A stretch of DNA of 54,814 bases from Candidatus Nomurabacteria bacterium (lineage in GTDB: Bacteria > Patescibacteriota > Saccharimonadia > Saccharimonadales > Saccharimonadaceae), in the NCBI GenBank assembly GCA_031257295.1, contig JAIROX010000002.1, positions 1 to 54,814 on the forward strand, read 5' to 3'. Position numbers and translations under genes: made by a program. Positions 1 through 6,543 of this stretch are shown in pieces (position 1 is the first letter of the stretch; each line of letters starts with the position of its first letter). The notes beneath the pieces are model-generated. The model was not told the origin of the DNA, made no database searches, and worked only from the letters and a program-made list of their open reading frames with translations.

Positions 1-2135
1 CAGTACTGAGTACCTAATGGTTCGTTGTCTAGGACTGTGGTAGAGTAAGCTGCTTCGCTAATAGAGTTAGTGCCTGGGTTGAGGCCGTTTGGTACACTGG
101 CAGTCTTAGGAGTGCTACAAGCATAGGCGCCAGCGTGGGTTGAATAGTAGGTACAGGGTTCGCTGTTGTTTAGAGCGTCTGAGATGGCGTTGTTGTCATT
201 ACCTGGGCTACGTTTGTAGAAGGCTACTCTCCATTCACCGGGTTTAGTCTTGGTTTCATAGGTGCCTAGTGTGGTACCAGAGTTGTACTTGTCGGTCTTG
301 ACTGTGCCGTTTTTAGCACCGATCACACTACCGGCTTCGATGAGGCCGCTGTGGGTGGCAGTGATGCTGGTGGAGGTGGTGTAGTTGTAAGGTACATAAA
401 CGCATTGTGGGGTGGAATCTTTAGTGGCGTACGAACCGCTGGTGATACGATTGGATTTATCTGATCGGACAAATTGGCAGATAGTCTTGCCTACGTGGGT
501 TTGGTCTATAGCTACGGTGTTGGCTTTGGCGTTGATAACGTAACCGCCCTCGTCAATGGCATCGTTACTACCGCCCGCGCCAGACACTGCGGTTAGAACC
601 GAATCGGCAGGCTTGGCGGTGCTGGTGCCGGCGTTGGTGTACTGATATACCGTGCCAGTTACTGCGACATTAGTGCCATCGTCGTCTTTAACAATGCGGT
701 TGGCGCTTTCCTTTAGAGTATGTTTGAACACTACGCTACAAGTGGGTCTGGTTTTTTTAACAGTGTCGCTTGTTAGGCAGTCAGTGGCGGAGGAGGTAGG
801 GGCTTCAGAAGTTGGGGTCATAACCCAAGGGGAATAGACGTCGACGCAAGCTTGGGTAGAGCTGCCCGTGCCCGAATCGGCGGCACTCTTTGGGCTAAAG
901 CTGATGCCCTGGCAGACCTTAGACTTTCCAACATCAGCTTTTGCCGTCGAAGCGCTCTTATAGGTGTTATTCGATACTGTAAAAGTGCCACCAGCCGCAA
1001 TACTACCAGCTGACACTTTGGTTGCGCTGCCCATTCTGCCTATATTCCAGTACTGCGGTGTGCCAGCTAAGCCACCACTGTTCTCAATTGTGTGCGTAAA
1101 GGTCGCGTTAGTACCATAAGCCACGGCAGCCCCAGCTGTACTGGCGGCTGAAAATACGTAATTAAGTTTCCAGCAAGCATAACGCGTCCTGTCGGCATTC
1201 ATATGAATATCAGCAGTGACAAGATTGCTTTCGCAGCTAGAGCTAGAAGATGTTGACCAGCCCCTAAAACTGTAACCGGATCGTGTGGCAGTGGGAAGGC
1301 TAGTTTTAGCCGCATAATCTCCATTCTTATATTCTCGAAGGAGGTTACTGGCGGCCGTGGCGCCACTAGACTTATGGCCCCATATGGAGTCCCCTGTGCT
1401 AGTACTAACATTGCCGCCATTTGGACCCAAGGTTAGAGTGTGATATGTAGAAGGAATTGAGTGCCAAACGGTCATACCGCCATTACTAGAGGATAGGTAG
1501 ACAGTCATGCCGAAGCTACTGTCTCTGATTAAGGCGACCGCATTGCATTTGCCTTCTCCATTATCACAGTTACCATTGTTGTTATTACTGAATTTACTGA
1601 TGGAACTATTGTAAGTATAGGTTGGGGAAGTACCAGCCGTATACACTCCACTGAGCGTAGTACTAGAGAACTGGATGGTCTGAGCACCGACACTGTTGCC
1701 ATCTATATCCGTCAATAACAAGGCTAAAGGTAAACTGTGGCCTAGATCCACTGTCACCGAACCACCAGTTCCTGATCTGCAATCATTAGCAACTCCAGTG
1801 TTCGACCGAAACTTAACATTAAATGTATACGTTGTTTCGTTAATTGTTACGCATGCACCCCCAGCTGTTTTCGAAACAGTACCATCTGATAAATAGCCAT
1901 TTCCAATACCCCATTTACCACTACTATTTTTATAGAGAAGGTTGGTGCCTTTGTGGTACGTCACAAAGCTTGAGCCATTATTCTCAAGATACGTCCAAAG
2001 GTTGGCATAGCTTTCTAGATAGGTATTGCTAATTGCCGCTGCATCTGCCTGACTAGAACTGAATGCCACGCCGCTTAACCCCACTAACACCAAATATAAT
2101 ACGCTGACATAAAGAAACCTAACTAGTCTTTTCAT
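1..2135 (-). CDS. Secreted repeat/surface protein, N-terminal part (runs off left edge)
   Basis: Open frame of 711 codons without a stop from an ATG at 2135 to the window edge; the C-terminus is missing. Residues 1-30 form a signal peptide (basic MKRLVR, hydrophobic core, then a small-residue stretch ending near QADAAA). The rest is Ser/Thr/Gly/Asn-rich with scattered Cys, typical of an exported beta-rich protein. Around residues 230-320 a segment ending GYSFRGWSTS and then ACWK fits the InlB B-repeat (Listeria-Bacteroides repeat, Flg_new). The start overlaps the stop of the upstream gene by 4 nt (ATGA), so the two are translationally coupled. Likely a cell-surface or secreted protein; a role in contact with the host bacterium is inference only. 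Confidence 0.75.
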   Translation of the reverse strand, partial: MKRLVRFLYVSVLYLVLVGLSGVAFSSSQADAAAISNTYLESYANLWTYLENNGSSFVTYHKGTNLLYKNSSGKWGIGNGYLSDGTVSKTAGGACVTINETTYTFNVKFRSNTGVANDCRSGTGGSVTVDLGHSLPLALLLTDIDGNSVGAQTIQFSSTTLSGVYTAGTSPTYTYNSSISKFSNNNNGNCDNGEGKCNAVALIRDSSFGMTVYLSSSNGGMTVWHSIPSTYHTLTLGPNGGNVSTSTGDSIWGHKSSGATAASNLLREYKNGDYAAKTSLPTATRSGYSFRGWSTSSSSSCESNLVTADIHMNADRTRYACWKLNYVFSAASTAGAAVAYGTNATFTHTIENSGGLAGTPQYWNIGRMGSATKVSAGSIAAGGTFTVSNNTYKSASTAKADVGKSKVCQGISFSPKSAADSGTGSSTQACVDVYSPWVMTPTSEAPTSSATDCLTSDTVKKTRPTCSVVFKHTLKESANRIVKDDDGTNVAVTGTVYQYTNAGTSTAKPADSVLTAVSGAGGSNDAIDEGGYVINAKANTVAIDQTHVGKTICQFVRSDKSNRITSGSYATKDSTPQCVYVPYNYTTSTSITATHSGLIEAGSVIGAKNGTVKTDKYNSGTTLGTYETKTKPGEWRVAFYKRSPGNDNNAISDALNNSEPCTYYSTHAGAYACSTPKTASVPNGLNPGTNSISEAAYSTTVLDNEPLGTQY

Positions 2136-2947
2136 TGATCACCCCCTGTTTGCTCTAGCTGTTGCCGCCATGCGACTATATGGTCCAAGTTTTTGTAGCT
2201 ATAAAGGTACCAGACGTGCCCATCTTCTTCACTAACCTGCGGCTCACCCCAGTTAGCCTTATTCTGAGCAATTGCAAGGTAAAGATCGAGGTATTTTAGC
2301 TGTTCTTGGATAGTATTACGAGGCTTACCGTCGGTCCCAAGGAGCTTTTTTTGCATTATGGACTGGTAGTTATAAGCAAGCTCAAGATAGAACCCAGCTT
2401 TCCAGTAGTTAACCCGTAGCTGGTCAGGGGTACCGTAGAAATCACTGGGCAGCCGCAATGCGTCTTCGTGTTCTTGCAGAAAATTTAATATGAAGTCCGG
2501 CAACTGTTCTTGGCGCTTAGCATTAGTAGTATCCGCCAAAACACCGGTAAGCTGTTGCACTGTATCTATAGGGTTCTCTCTGCCAGCAATCTGTTTGTTT
2601 ATTTTGATCTTAAGTTCTTTTACTATACTGTCCACTGAAGCATCGGATGTTTCAGGGTTTAATTCGGTGCCACTTCCACCGATGTTACTCGAGGGTTTAG
2701 GGGTGGTATCCTTACGATTCAGAACGGCAAAGCACACTGTTAGGATAACTGTGACTACCAGCAAGGCTATTATACAGATGATGACTATTTTCTTATGAGA
2801 AAGCTTCCGATATTTATGAGTTGGTTCGGTTTTGGCTGTTTGTTTTGGCTCAGCCTCATCAGTGCCTAAGTTACCCCCCCCCAGAACACCATCATCCATA
2901 GGCGCATCAGCTGGCGACTGAGTAGTACTTTGCTTGTTTTCTTCCAT
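2132..2947 (-). CDS. Single-span membrane protein with a G9 tract near its start
   Basis: 271 aa. Residues 1-50 are a cytoplasmic-looking tail rich in Gln, Thr, Pro and acids; one membrane helix lies at about 53-76 after a basic patch (HKYRKLSHKK); the remaining ~195 residues are a helical, probably external domain. No family recognised. An AGGTT-type Shine-Dalgarno (GGAGG) precedes the ATG. It overlaps the secreted protein downstream by 4 nt, suggesting the two work together, for instance as anchor and exported partner. Codons 22-25 contain nine consecutive G on the coding strand (2874-2882), a potential slippage site that would switch off this gene and polar-affect the next. Confidence 0.8.
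   Translation of the reverse strand: MEENKQSTTQSPADAPMDDGVLGGGNLGTDEAEPKQTAKTEPTHKYRKLSHKKIVIICIIALLVVTVILTVCFAVLNRKDTTPKPSSNIGGSGTELNPETSDASVDSIVKELKIKINKQIAGRENPIDTVQQLTGVLADTTNAKRQEQLPDFILNFLQEHEDALRLPSDFYGTPDQLRVNYWKAGFYLELAYNYQSIMQKKLLGTDGKPRNTIQEQLKYLDLYLAIAQNKANWGEPQVSEEDGHVWYLYSYKNLDHIVAWRQQLEQTGGDQ
2874..2882 (-). repeat. Homopolymeric G9 tract inside coding sequence
   Basis: Nine C on the plus strand, i.e. G9 on the coding strand, within codons for Leu-Gly-Gly-Gly at residues 22-25 of the membrane protein. A one-base gain or loss shifts the frame after about 25 codons. Gly could be encoded by GGT/GGC here as elsewhere, so the unbroken run is notable. Confidence 0.85.
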
Positions 2948-3014
2948 CTAACCTCCAAACGGGCTGAATTCAACTGGCAGCCACAAATTACGTAACTATT
3001 TAAGCATAAGTGCT

Positions 3015-3051
3015 AAAAAAAGAATACCCCCAACTTGGTAGTTGAGGGTAT
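3015..3051 (-). terminator. Intrinsic terminator after the Ig-like/FN3 gene
   Basis: On the minus strand a 12-bp stem (ATACCCTCAACT / AGTTGGGGGTAT, loop ACCA, with a G-U pair) is followed by TCTTTTTTT. It closes the transcript of the gene at 3079-4317 and isolates the 2947-1 operon. Confidence 0.85.
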
Positions 3052-3078
3052 CAATCGTTCATGCGGGGAAGCAAAGGC

Positions 3079-4317
3079 TTATTTCACCCTGGCGCTCGTC
3101 TTAGTCGCGCTCCACGGGGCGTAATAATTCGCCCCCGATACTGTTTTGTATGAGCGGATTTGAAATTGATACGCTTTGCCGGTTTTCAATTTCTTGATGA
3201 CCACGTTCAGTTTTTTCGAGGGAACATTCACTGTTTTCCATGCAGTTTTGCCTTTCAGCGCGTATCTGATTTGATACTTCGTGATACCTTGCGCTTTCGG
3301 CGCGGCTTTCCACGCCACTTTGACCTGCTTCTTGCCAGTAGTTAGCTTTGAGATTATTAACTTTGTGGGGTTAATCTTGAAGCTAACAGTCTTAGTGCCA
3401 TCGTAAGCACCTTTGCCCGTGATAGTCGCGGTACCCTTGCCTATGGCTTTATTAGTGCCGTAGGCTACAGTATAGTCTGTGCCAAGCTTTAGAAGCTTGC
3501 CGGCATACTTTACTGTCAGAGCGGGTTTAATCTGCGAGCCAGTGTAGGCTTTGTCTGGTACTGCTATGACCGTAGCCCCTGCAATGGATGCAGGTGGTAT
3601 CGGTTTGGCTACGACAGACAGTGCAGCGGTTTGTGTGGTGAAGCTGGCTGTTCCTGCTGTGGCGGTCAGCGTAACCTTCTGCCCGTGGTGAGCGGTGGTT
3701 AGCTTCGTGCTGTGTGCAAGACTCGTCGCGATTCCCTTCGCGGCAAAGCTCGCAAAAGGTACGTCTTCGCTCGTGCTGTCGTCGTAGGACAACGTTGCCA
3801 CTAAACCGCTCAAGTCGAGAGCGTCGCCCTCAGTGTAAGCAGTTTTGGGTTGGGTCTTGATGGAGACAGCCTGTGGTGGCTGAGACGAGTTGGTTATGGT
3901 CACATTAAAACGTATATAGTCATCTATTACTGGACCATAGTTTTCCGGATCGAAATTCCAAAACATTAGGTAGAATCCGTTTGCCCCAATCGGCAGTGTA
4001 TCTAATATATCTTTGCCTATTGATATTTTGGTACCAGACCTACCGCTTGAAGTAGTGGCACTAACAACGTTAATGTCTTCCAAACTTTCAGCACTACCAC
4101 CTGTTAGCCAAATTCCATCAAACTCAACCATTGGGGCGTCAACAACAGCATAAGGCTCTTCTGCCTCACTATCTTCAGGATTGTAGACCAACTGCGACTT
4201 CGCATAGTCGACAACATAGGTATATCCCTCTTCGGGTGTGGCGAATGCAGACATTGGCATTGACAGCGTAAAGACAAGAGCCAACGCTATCACGATAGCT
4301 ATAACTTTTCTTTTCAT
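3079..4317 (-). CDS. Exported protein with bacterial Ig-like and fibronectin type III domains
   Basis: 412 aa from the ATG at 4317, chosen because AGGAGG lies 8 nt upstream and it directly begins a signal peptide (MKRKVIAIVIALALVF, cleavage after ...MSAFA); an in-frame ATG at 4350 is a worse candidate. Residues ~27-135 are unassigned; ~140-230 fit a Big_3 Ig-like domain (TYTEGDALDLSGL-type motif, AYTEGDALDLSGLVATLSYD); ~240-310 fit the YTG...LTVKYAGK...DYTVAYGTNK...GKGAYDGT Ig-like unit common in Firmicutes/Coriobacteria surface proteins; ~315-410 are an FN3 domain ending WSATKTSARVK. No sortase or S-layer anchor is visible. Probably a secreted or loosely bound adhesin-like protein; the domain style suggests acquisition from Gram-positive neighbours (inference). 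Confidence 0.8.
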   Translation of the reverse strand: MKRKVIAIVIALALVFTLSMPMSAFATPEEGYTYVVDYAKSQLVYNPEDSEAEEPYAVVDAPMVEFDGIWLTGGSAESLEDINVVSATTSSGRSGTKISIGKDILDTLPIGANGFYLMFWNFDPENYGPVIDDYIRFNVTITNSSQPPQAVSIKTQPKTAYTEGDALDLSGLVATLSYDDSTSEDVPFASFAAKGIATSLAHSTKLTTAHHGQKVTLTATAGTASFTTQTAALSVVAKPIPPASIAGATVIAVPDKAYTGSQIKPALTVKYAGKLLKLGTDYTVAYGTNKAIGKGTATITGKGAYDGTKTVSFKINPTKLIISKLTTGKKQVKVAWKAAPKAQGITKYQIRYALKGKTAWKTVNVPSKKLNVVIKKLKTGKAYQFQIRSYKTVSGANYYAPWSATKTSARVK

Positions 4318-4458
4318 GATTATTTCCTCCTTCTCCTTCGGAAAACTCACTTACAAAAACTGAAAAACTGTATATAAAAAATCGATCATGAAAAAATCTC
4401 ACATGAACGATGTAAATGAACTAAGCACGCAAAACAAAAGCGTAGTGCGCGTAAGGTT

Positions 4459-4464
4459 ATTATA
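4459..4464 (-). promoter_or_regulatory. Extended -10 promoter for the Ig-like/FN3 gene
   Basis: TGG-TATAAT on the minus strand, giving a start near 4452 and a ~135-nt leader before the ATG at 4317. The gene-free stretch 4318-4667 holds this leader, the hairpin at 4600-4630 and the promoter of the nuclease gene; nothing else was seen there. Confidence 0.6.
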
Positions 4465-4599
4465 CCATAGTAGCCCAGATAATGGAATACTCTGACATTT
4501 GGCTTTAAGCCACCCGGTTATCGTATCTTTTTACGCACTGCCTAAGATAAGCAGCTATTGACCAGGTCCTCTGATTTATTATAATAGGCTATATAAACG

Positions 4600-4630
4600 C
4601 CTCGCCCTCGCGTTAGCTCGGCGAGGTTTT
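4600..4630 (+). terminator. Hairpin plus T4, possible terminator
   Basis: CCTCGCC (4600-4606) pairs with GGCGAGG (4620-4626), 13-nt loop, followed by TTTT. It lies just before the promoter of the nuclease gene, so it could stop plus-strand read-through into that gene. No transcript ending here is identified. Confidence 0.4.
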
Positions 4631-4652
4631 ATGATTTTCCAAGCATAAATGT

Positions 4653-4658
4653 TATAAT
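4653..4658 (+). promoter_or_regulatory. Extended -10 (TGT-TATAAT) 9 nt before the nuclease ATG
   Basis: TATAAT at 4653-4658 preceded by TG at 4650-4651. With a start 7-9 nt downstream the mRNA begins at or within two bases of the ATG at 4668, i.e. leaderless; no Shine-Dalgarno is present. Confidence 0.6.
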
Positions 4659-4667
4659 ATCCCGCAT

Positions 4668-5060
4668 ATGGTAAAACGCAAAAAGATTGACGTGCTTATC
4701 CCGCACGGCTATAAACCACCTAAGAAAGATATTGACGCGGCGTGGGTTCTGGCGCGTTACCATAAAACTGTTGTCGAAGTTTTGCGACCCGCCAACCTCT
4801 ATAAAGTCAGAACTCCCGATTTTTCGTTTAACGATCAAAACTACGAGTTAAAAGTTCTGACAAGCCCGCAAGTTCGCGAGTTACTCTGGCTACTAAATGA
4901 GGCAAAGGGCCAAGCCGAGAATATCATCGTCGATATACGCAAGACCAAGATGGCCAACAAACGCGCCATTGAAATATGCCAAGAGTTTATGAAAAAGCAC
5001 AAAAAATATCGCGTATCTCTAATAATTTCTGCAGAGAAAGTACTTGACATTAAAGTCTGA
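4668..5060 (+). CDS. Stand-alone CdiA-CT-like nuclease domain protein
   Basis: 130 aa, no signal peptide. The central pattern PDFSF-N-D-xx-YELK (residues ~50-60), then a helix and IIVDIRKTKM, then a C-terminal strand-rich RVSLIISAEK, resembles the tRNase-type C-terminal toxin domain of CdiA/contact-dependent inhibition proteins (PD/E..E.K core). Here it is a whole protein, not a tail of a large toxin, and no protein antitoxin is adjacent. Its last codons contain the -35 of the small RNA gene downstream. It may be an intracellular RNase, half of a toxin-antitoxin pair, or an exported effector. Family assignment is by motif recognition and moderate. Confidence 0.6.
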   Translation: MVKRKKIDVLIPHGYKPPKKDIDAAWVLARYHKTVVEVLRPANLYKVRTPDFSFNDQNYELKVLTSPQVRELLWLLNEAKGQAENIIVDIRKTKMANKRAIEICQEFMKKHKKYRVSLIISAEKVLDIKV

Positions 5061-5071
5061 TTTGCTACAAT
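5044..5071 (+). promoter_or_regulatory. Near-consensus sigma70-type promoter for a small RNA
   Basis: TTGACA (5044-5049), 16-nt spacer, extended -10 TGC-TACAAT (5063-5071). Predicted start at 5078-5079. The element lies over the last codons and stop of the nuclease gene. Confidence 0.8.
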
Positions 5072-5077
5072 GGAGTC

Positions 5078-5160
5078 ATAGAGAGGCCACGCGCCCGTAT
5101 CGGGAGCGGAAGGAGCACTCTACATCAAGACGAGATCCGAAAGGGTCTTGTTTTGTCTTT
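5078..5160 (+). ncRNA. Short structured RNA, family not recognised
   Basis: About 80 nt between a strong promoter and an intrinsic terminator, with no ORF. Predicted fold: outer stem UAGAG (5079-5083)/CUCUA (5118-5122), so the RNA begins almost exactly with its basal stem; inside it CGC/GCG and a CCCG-UAU-CGGG hairpin; a single-stranded GGAAGGAG follows, which resembles a Shine-Dalgarno. The 3' hairpin at 5126-5150 with GATCC-GAAA-GGGTC and TTTTGTCTTT ends it. I tested SRP RNA: the GGAA is not flanked by a pairing stem, so it does not fit. Could be a regulatory RNA or an RNA antitoxin for the preceding nuclease (speculation). Confidence 0.7.
5126..5160 (+). terminator. Intrinsic terminator of the 5078-5160 RNA
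   Basis: GATCC-GAAA-GGGTC hairpin (or CAAGAC/GTCTTG alternative) followed by TTTTGTCTTT. The 86 nt after it before the nusA stop show nothing. Confidence 0.8.
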
Positions 5161-5246
5161 AGTTAATGTAGACCGTGTTATGCCGGTAGCAATACTTTTC
5201 CCCATCAAACATGTTAACCGCCCACTCATTATTCGCTGCGCTATCC

Positions 5247-6368
5247 TTACTCGGCGCTTTCTTCAATCGCACTTAGCAGGCTGTCTTCGATGTTTTTGCG
5301 GGCTTTTGGTGCTGGCTTTTCAGCCACCTCAATATCTAACTTATAACCTGTCAAACGGCTAGCCAAGCGCACATTCTGGCCACTGCGACCGATGGCAATA
5401 GACTGCTGATCTTCGGCCACATACACCTTAGCGGCCTTGTCCTTTTCGTTAATATCTACCTTAATAATCTCGGCAGGACTAAGCGCGCCGCGGATAAACT
5501 CGCTTGGGTTATCACTATAGGTTACGATGTCGATCTTTTCACGATCGCCAACTTCGTTCATAACAGCCTGCACGCGCACACCACGGCCACCCACGAAAGT
5601 ACCCACAGGGTCAACACCTGGCACATTGCTGGCCACCGCAATCTTGGTGCGTCTGCCAGCTTCACGGGCGATATTCTTGATTTCCACCGTGTCGTTCTCA
5701 ATTTCTGGCACTTCTTGGCGGAATAGGTACTCAATAAACGCCTCATTGCCACGGCTCAAGATGAGCTGCGCACCACTACGGCCCTCACGGTCGATTTCTT
5801 TAATATAGACCTTAGTACGTGCACCAACCGAATAATACTCACCCTCAATTTGTTCACTTTTGGGCATAATACCAGTGGCCTTGCCAAGATCTATGCTCAC
5901 TAGGCGCGGCTCAACGCGCATTACAGTACCGGTTACCACTGTGCCGATCTTGTCCTCGTACTCTTCGAGCACAACTTCCTTTTCGGCTTCTTTGAGACGG
6001 TGAATCACCACCTGCTTAGCGGTTTGAGCTGCCACGCGGCCAAAGCTGGTCACGGTGTGAGAATCTTCAATCACATCACCAATTTTCACGCCTTTTTTGA
6101 GCTTCTTGGCCTCGGCTAGCGGGATCTCTGTGACGGGGTTGTAAGCTACATCATCTTCAATTACATCACGCATCACAAAAACTTCAGCCTCACCAGTGTT
6201 CACATTTAACTCAGCGCGAACATTTTGGTCCTTTTCACCGTTGTCGCGGCGCCAAGCAGCCGCAATAGCTTGCTCGATAACGCTAAAAACCGTGTCCTCG
6301 GGCAGGTTTTTCTCTTCAGCGATTACTTTGATACCTTCTACCATTTGTTTTAAATCTAAACTGTCCAT
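5247..6368 (-). CDS. nusA: Transcription elongation/termination factor NusA
   Basis: 373 aa from the ATG at 6368, preceded by AAGGAGAGG; an in-frame upstream ATG (6434) would add 22 unrelated residues. Domains: N-terminal RNAP-binding domain (1-130), S1 (~141-205, GTVVTGTVMRVE...), KH1 with GTFVGGRGVR (~276-285) and KH2 with IAIGRSGQNVR (~344-354). No acidic-repeat C-terminal extension as in E. coli. Binds RNAP and nascent RNA, modulating pausing and termination. Its leader holds a hairpin with a T-run that may be a self-regulating attenuator, and its promoter is divergent from RNase J. Confidence 0.95.
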   Translation of the reverse strand: MDSLDLKQMVEGIKVIAEEKNLPEDTVFSVIEQAIAAAWRRDNGEKDQNVRAELNVNTGEAEVFVMRDVIEDDVAYNPVTEIPLAEAKKLKKGVKIGDVIEDSHTVTSFGRVAAQTAKQVVIHRLKEAEKEVVLEEYEDKIGTVVTGTVMRVEPRLVSIDLGKATGIMPKSEQIEGEYYSVGARTKVYIKEIDREGRSGAQLILSRGNEAFIEYLFRQEVPEIENDTVEIKNIAREAGRRTKIAVASNVPGVDPVGTFVGGRGVRVQAVMNEVGDREKIDIVTYSDNPSEFIRGALSPAEIIKVDINEKDKAAKVYVAEDQQSIAIGRSGQNVRLASRLTGYKLDIEVAEKPAPKARKNIEDSLLSAIEESAE

Positions 6369-6384
6369 TTTTCCTCTCCTTATT

Positions 6385-6408
6385 AAAACAACCGACCTGC
6401 CGGCCGGT
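6385..6408 (-). promoter_or_regulatory. Terminator-like hairpin in the nusA leader
   Basis: On the minus strand ACCGGCC (6408-6402) pairs with GGTCGGT (6397-6391), loop GGCA, followed by TGTTTT and then the nusA Shine-Dalgarno. It lies 10-35 nt after the predicted start, between promoter and gene, the place expected of an attenuator. Confidence 0.5.
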
Positions 6409-6424
6409 AATGTACAATGCCTCA

Positions 6425-6475
6425 ATACTAGCAAACCGCTTAGGGCTTGTCAAGCCGGCTAAGATTTGCTATACT
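6425..6475. promoter_or_regulatory. Divergent promoter pair nusA / RNase J with overlapping -35 boxes
   Basis: Minus: TTGACA (complement of 6448-6453), 17 nt, TGC-TAGTAT (complement of 6425-6430) reads into nusA. Plus: TTGTCA (6447-6452), 17 nt, TGC-TATACT (6470-6475) reads into RNase J. The two -35 hexamers occupy the same palindrome CTTGTCAAG, so the promoters should compete. Confidence 0.7.
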
Positions 6476-6543
6476 AGAGGTACTAAAAAATACTTGTACA
6501 AACCAATATCCCAATTGTCTTTTGTATGTAATATGGAGAAAAT

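Noticed and set aside
818-1420. Short minus-strand ORFs in the left surface gene
   Set aside because: They are in another frame from the 711-codon open frame starting at 2135.
4175-4402. 75-aa minus ORF over the start of the Ig-like/FN3 gene
   Set aside because: Covers the leader and signal peptide region in another frame with no start signals.
5078-5160. Signal recognition particle RNA
   Set aside because: GGAA is present, but the bases on both sides do not form the helix 8 stem and the AGCA/CAGG internal loop is missing.
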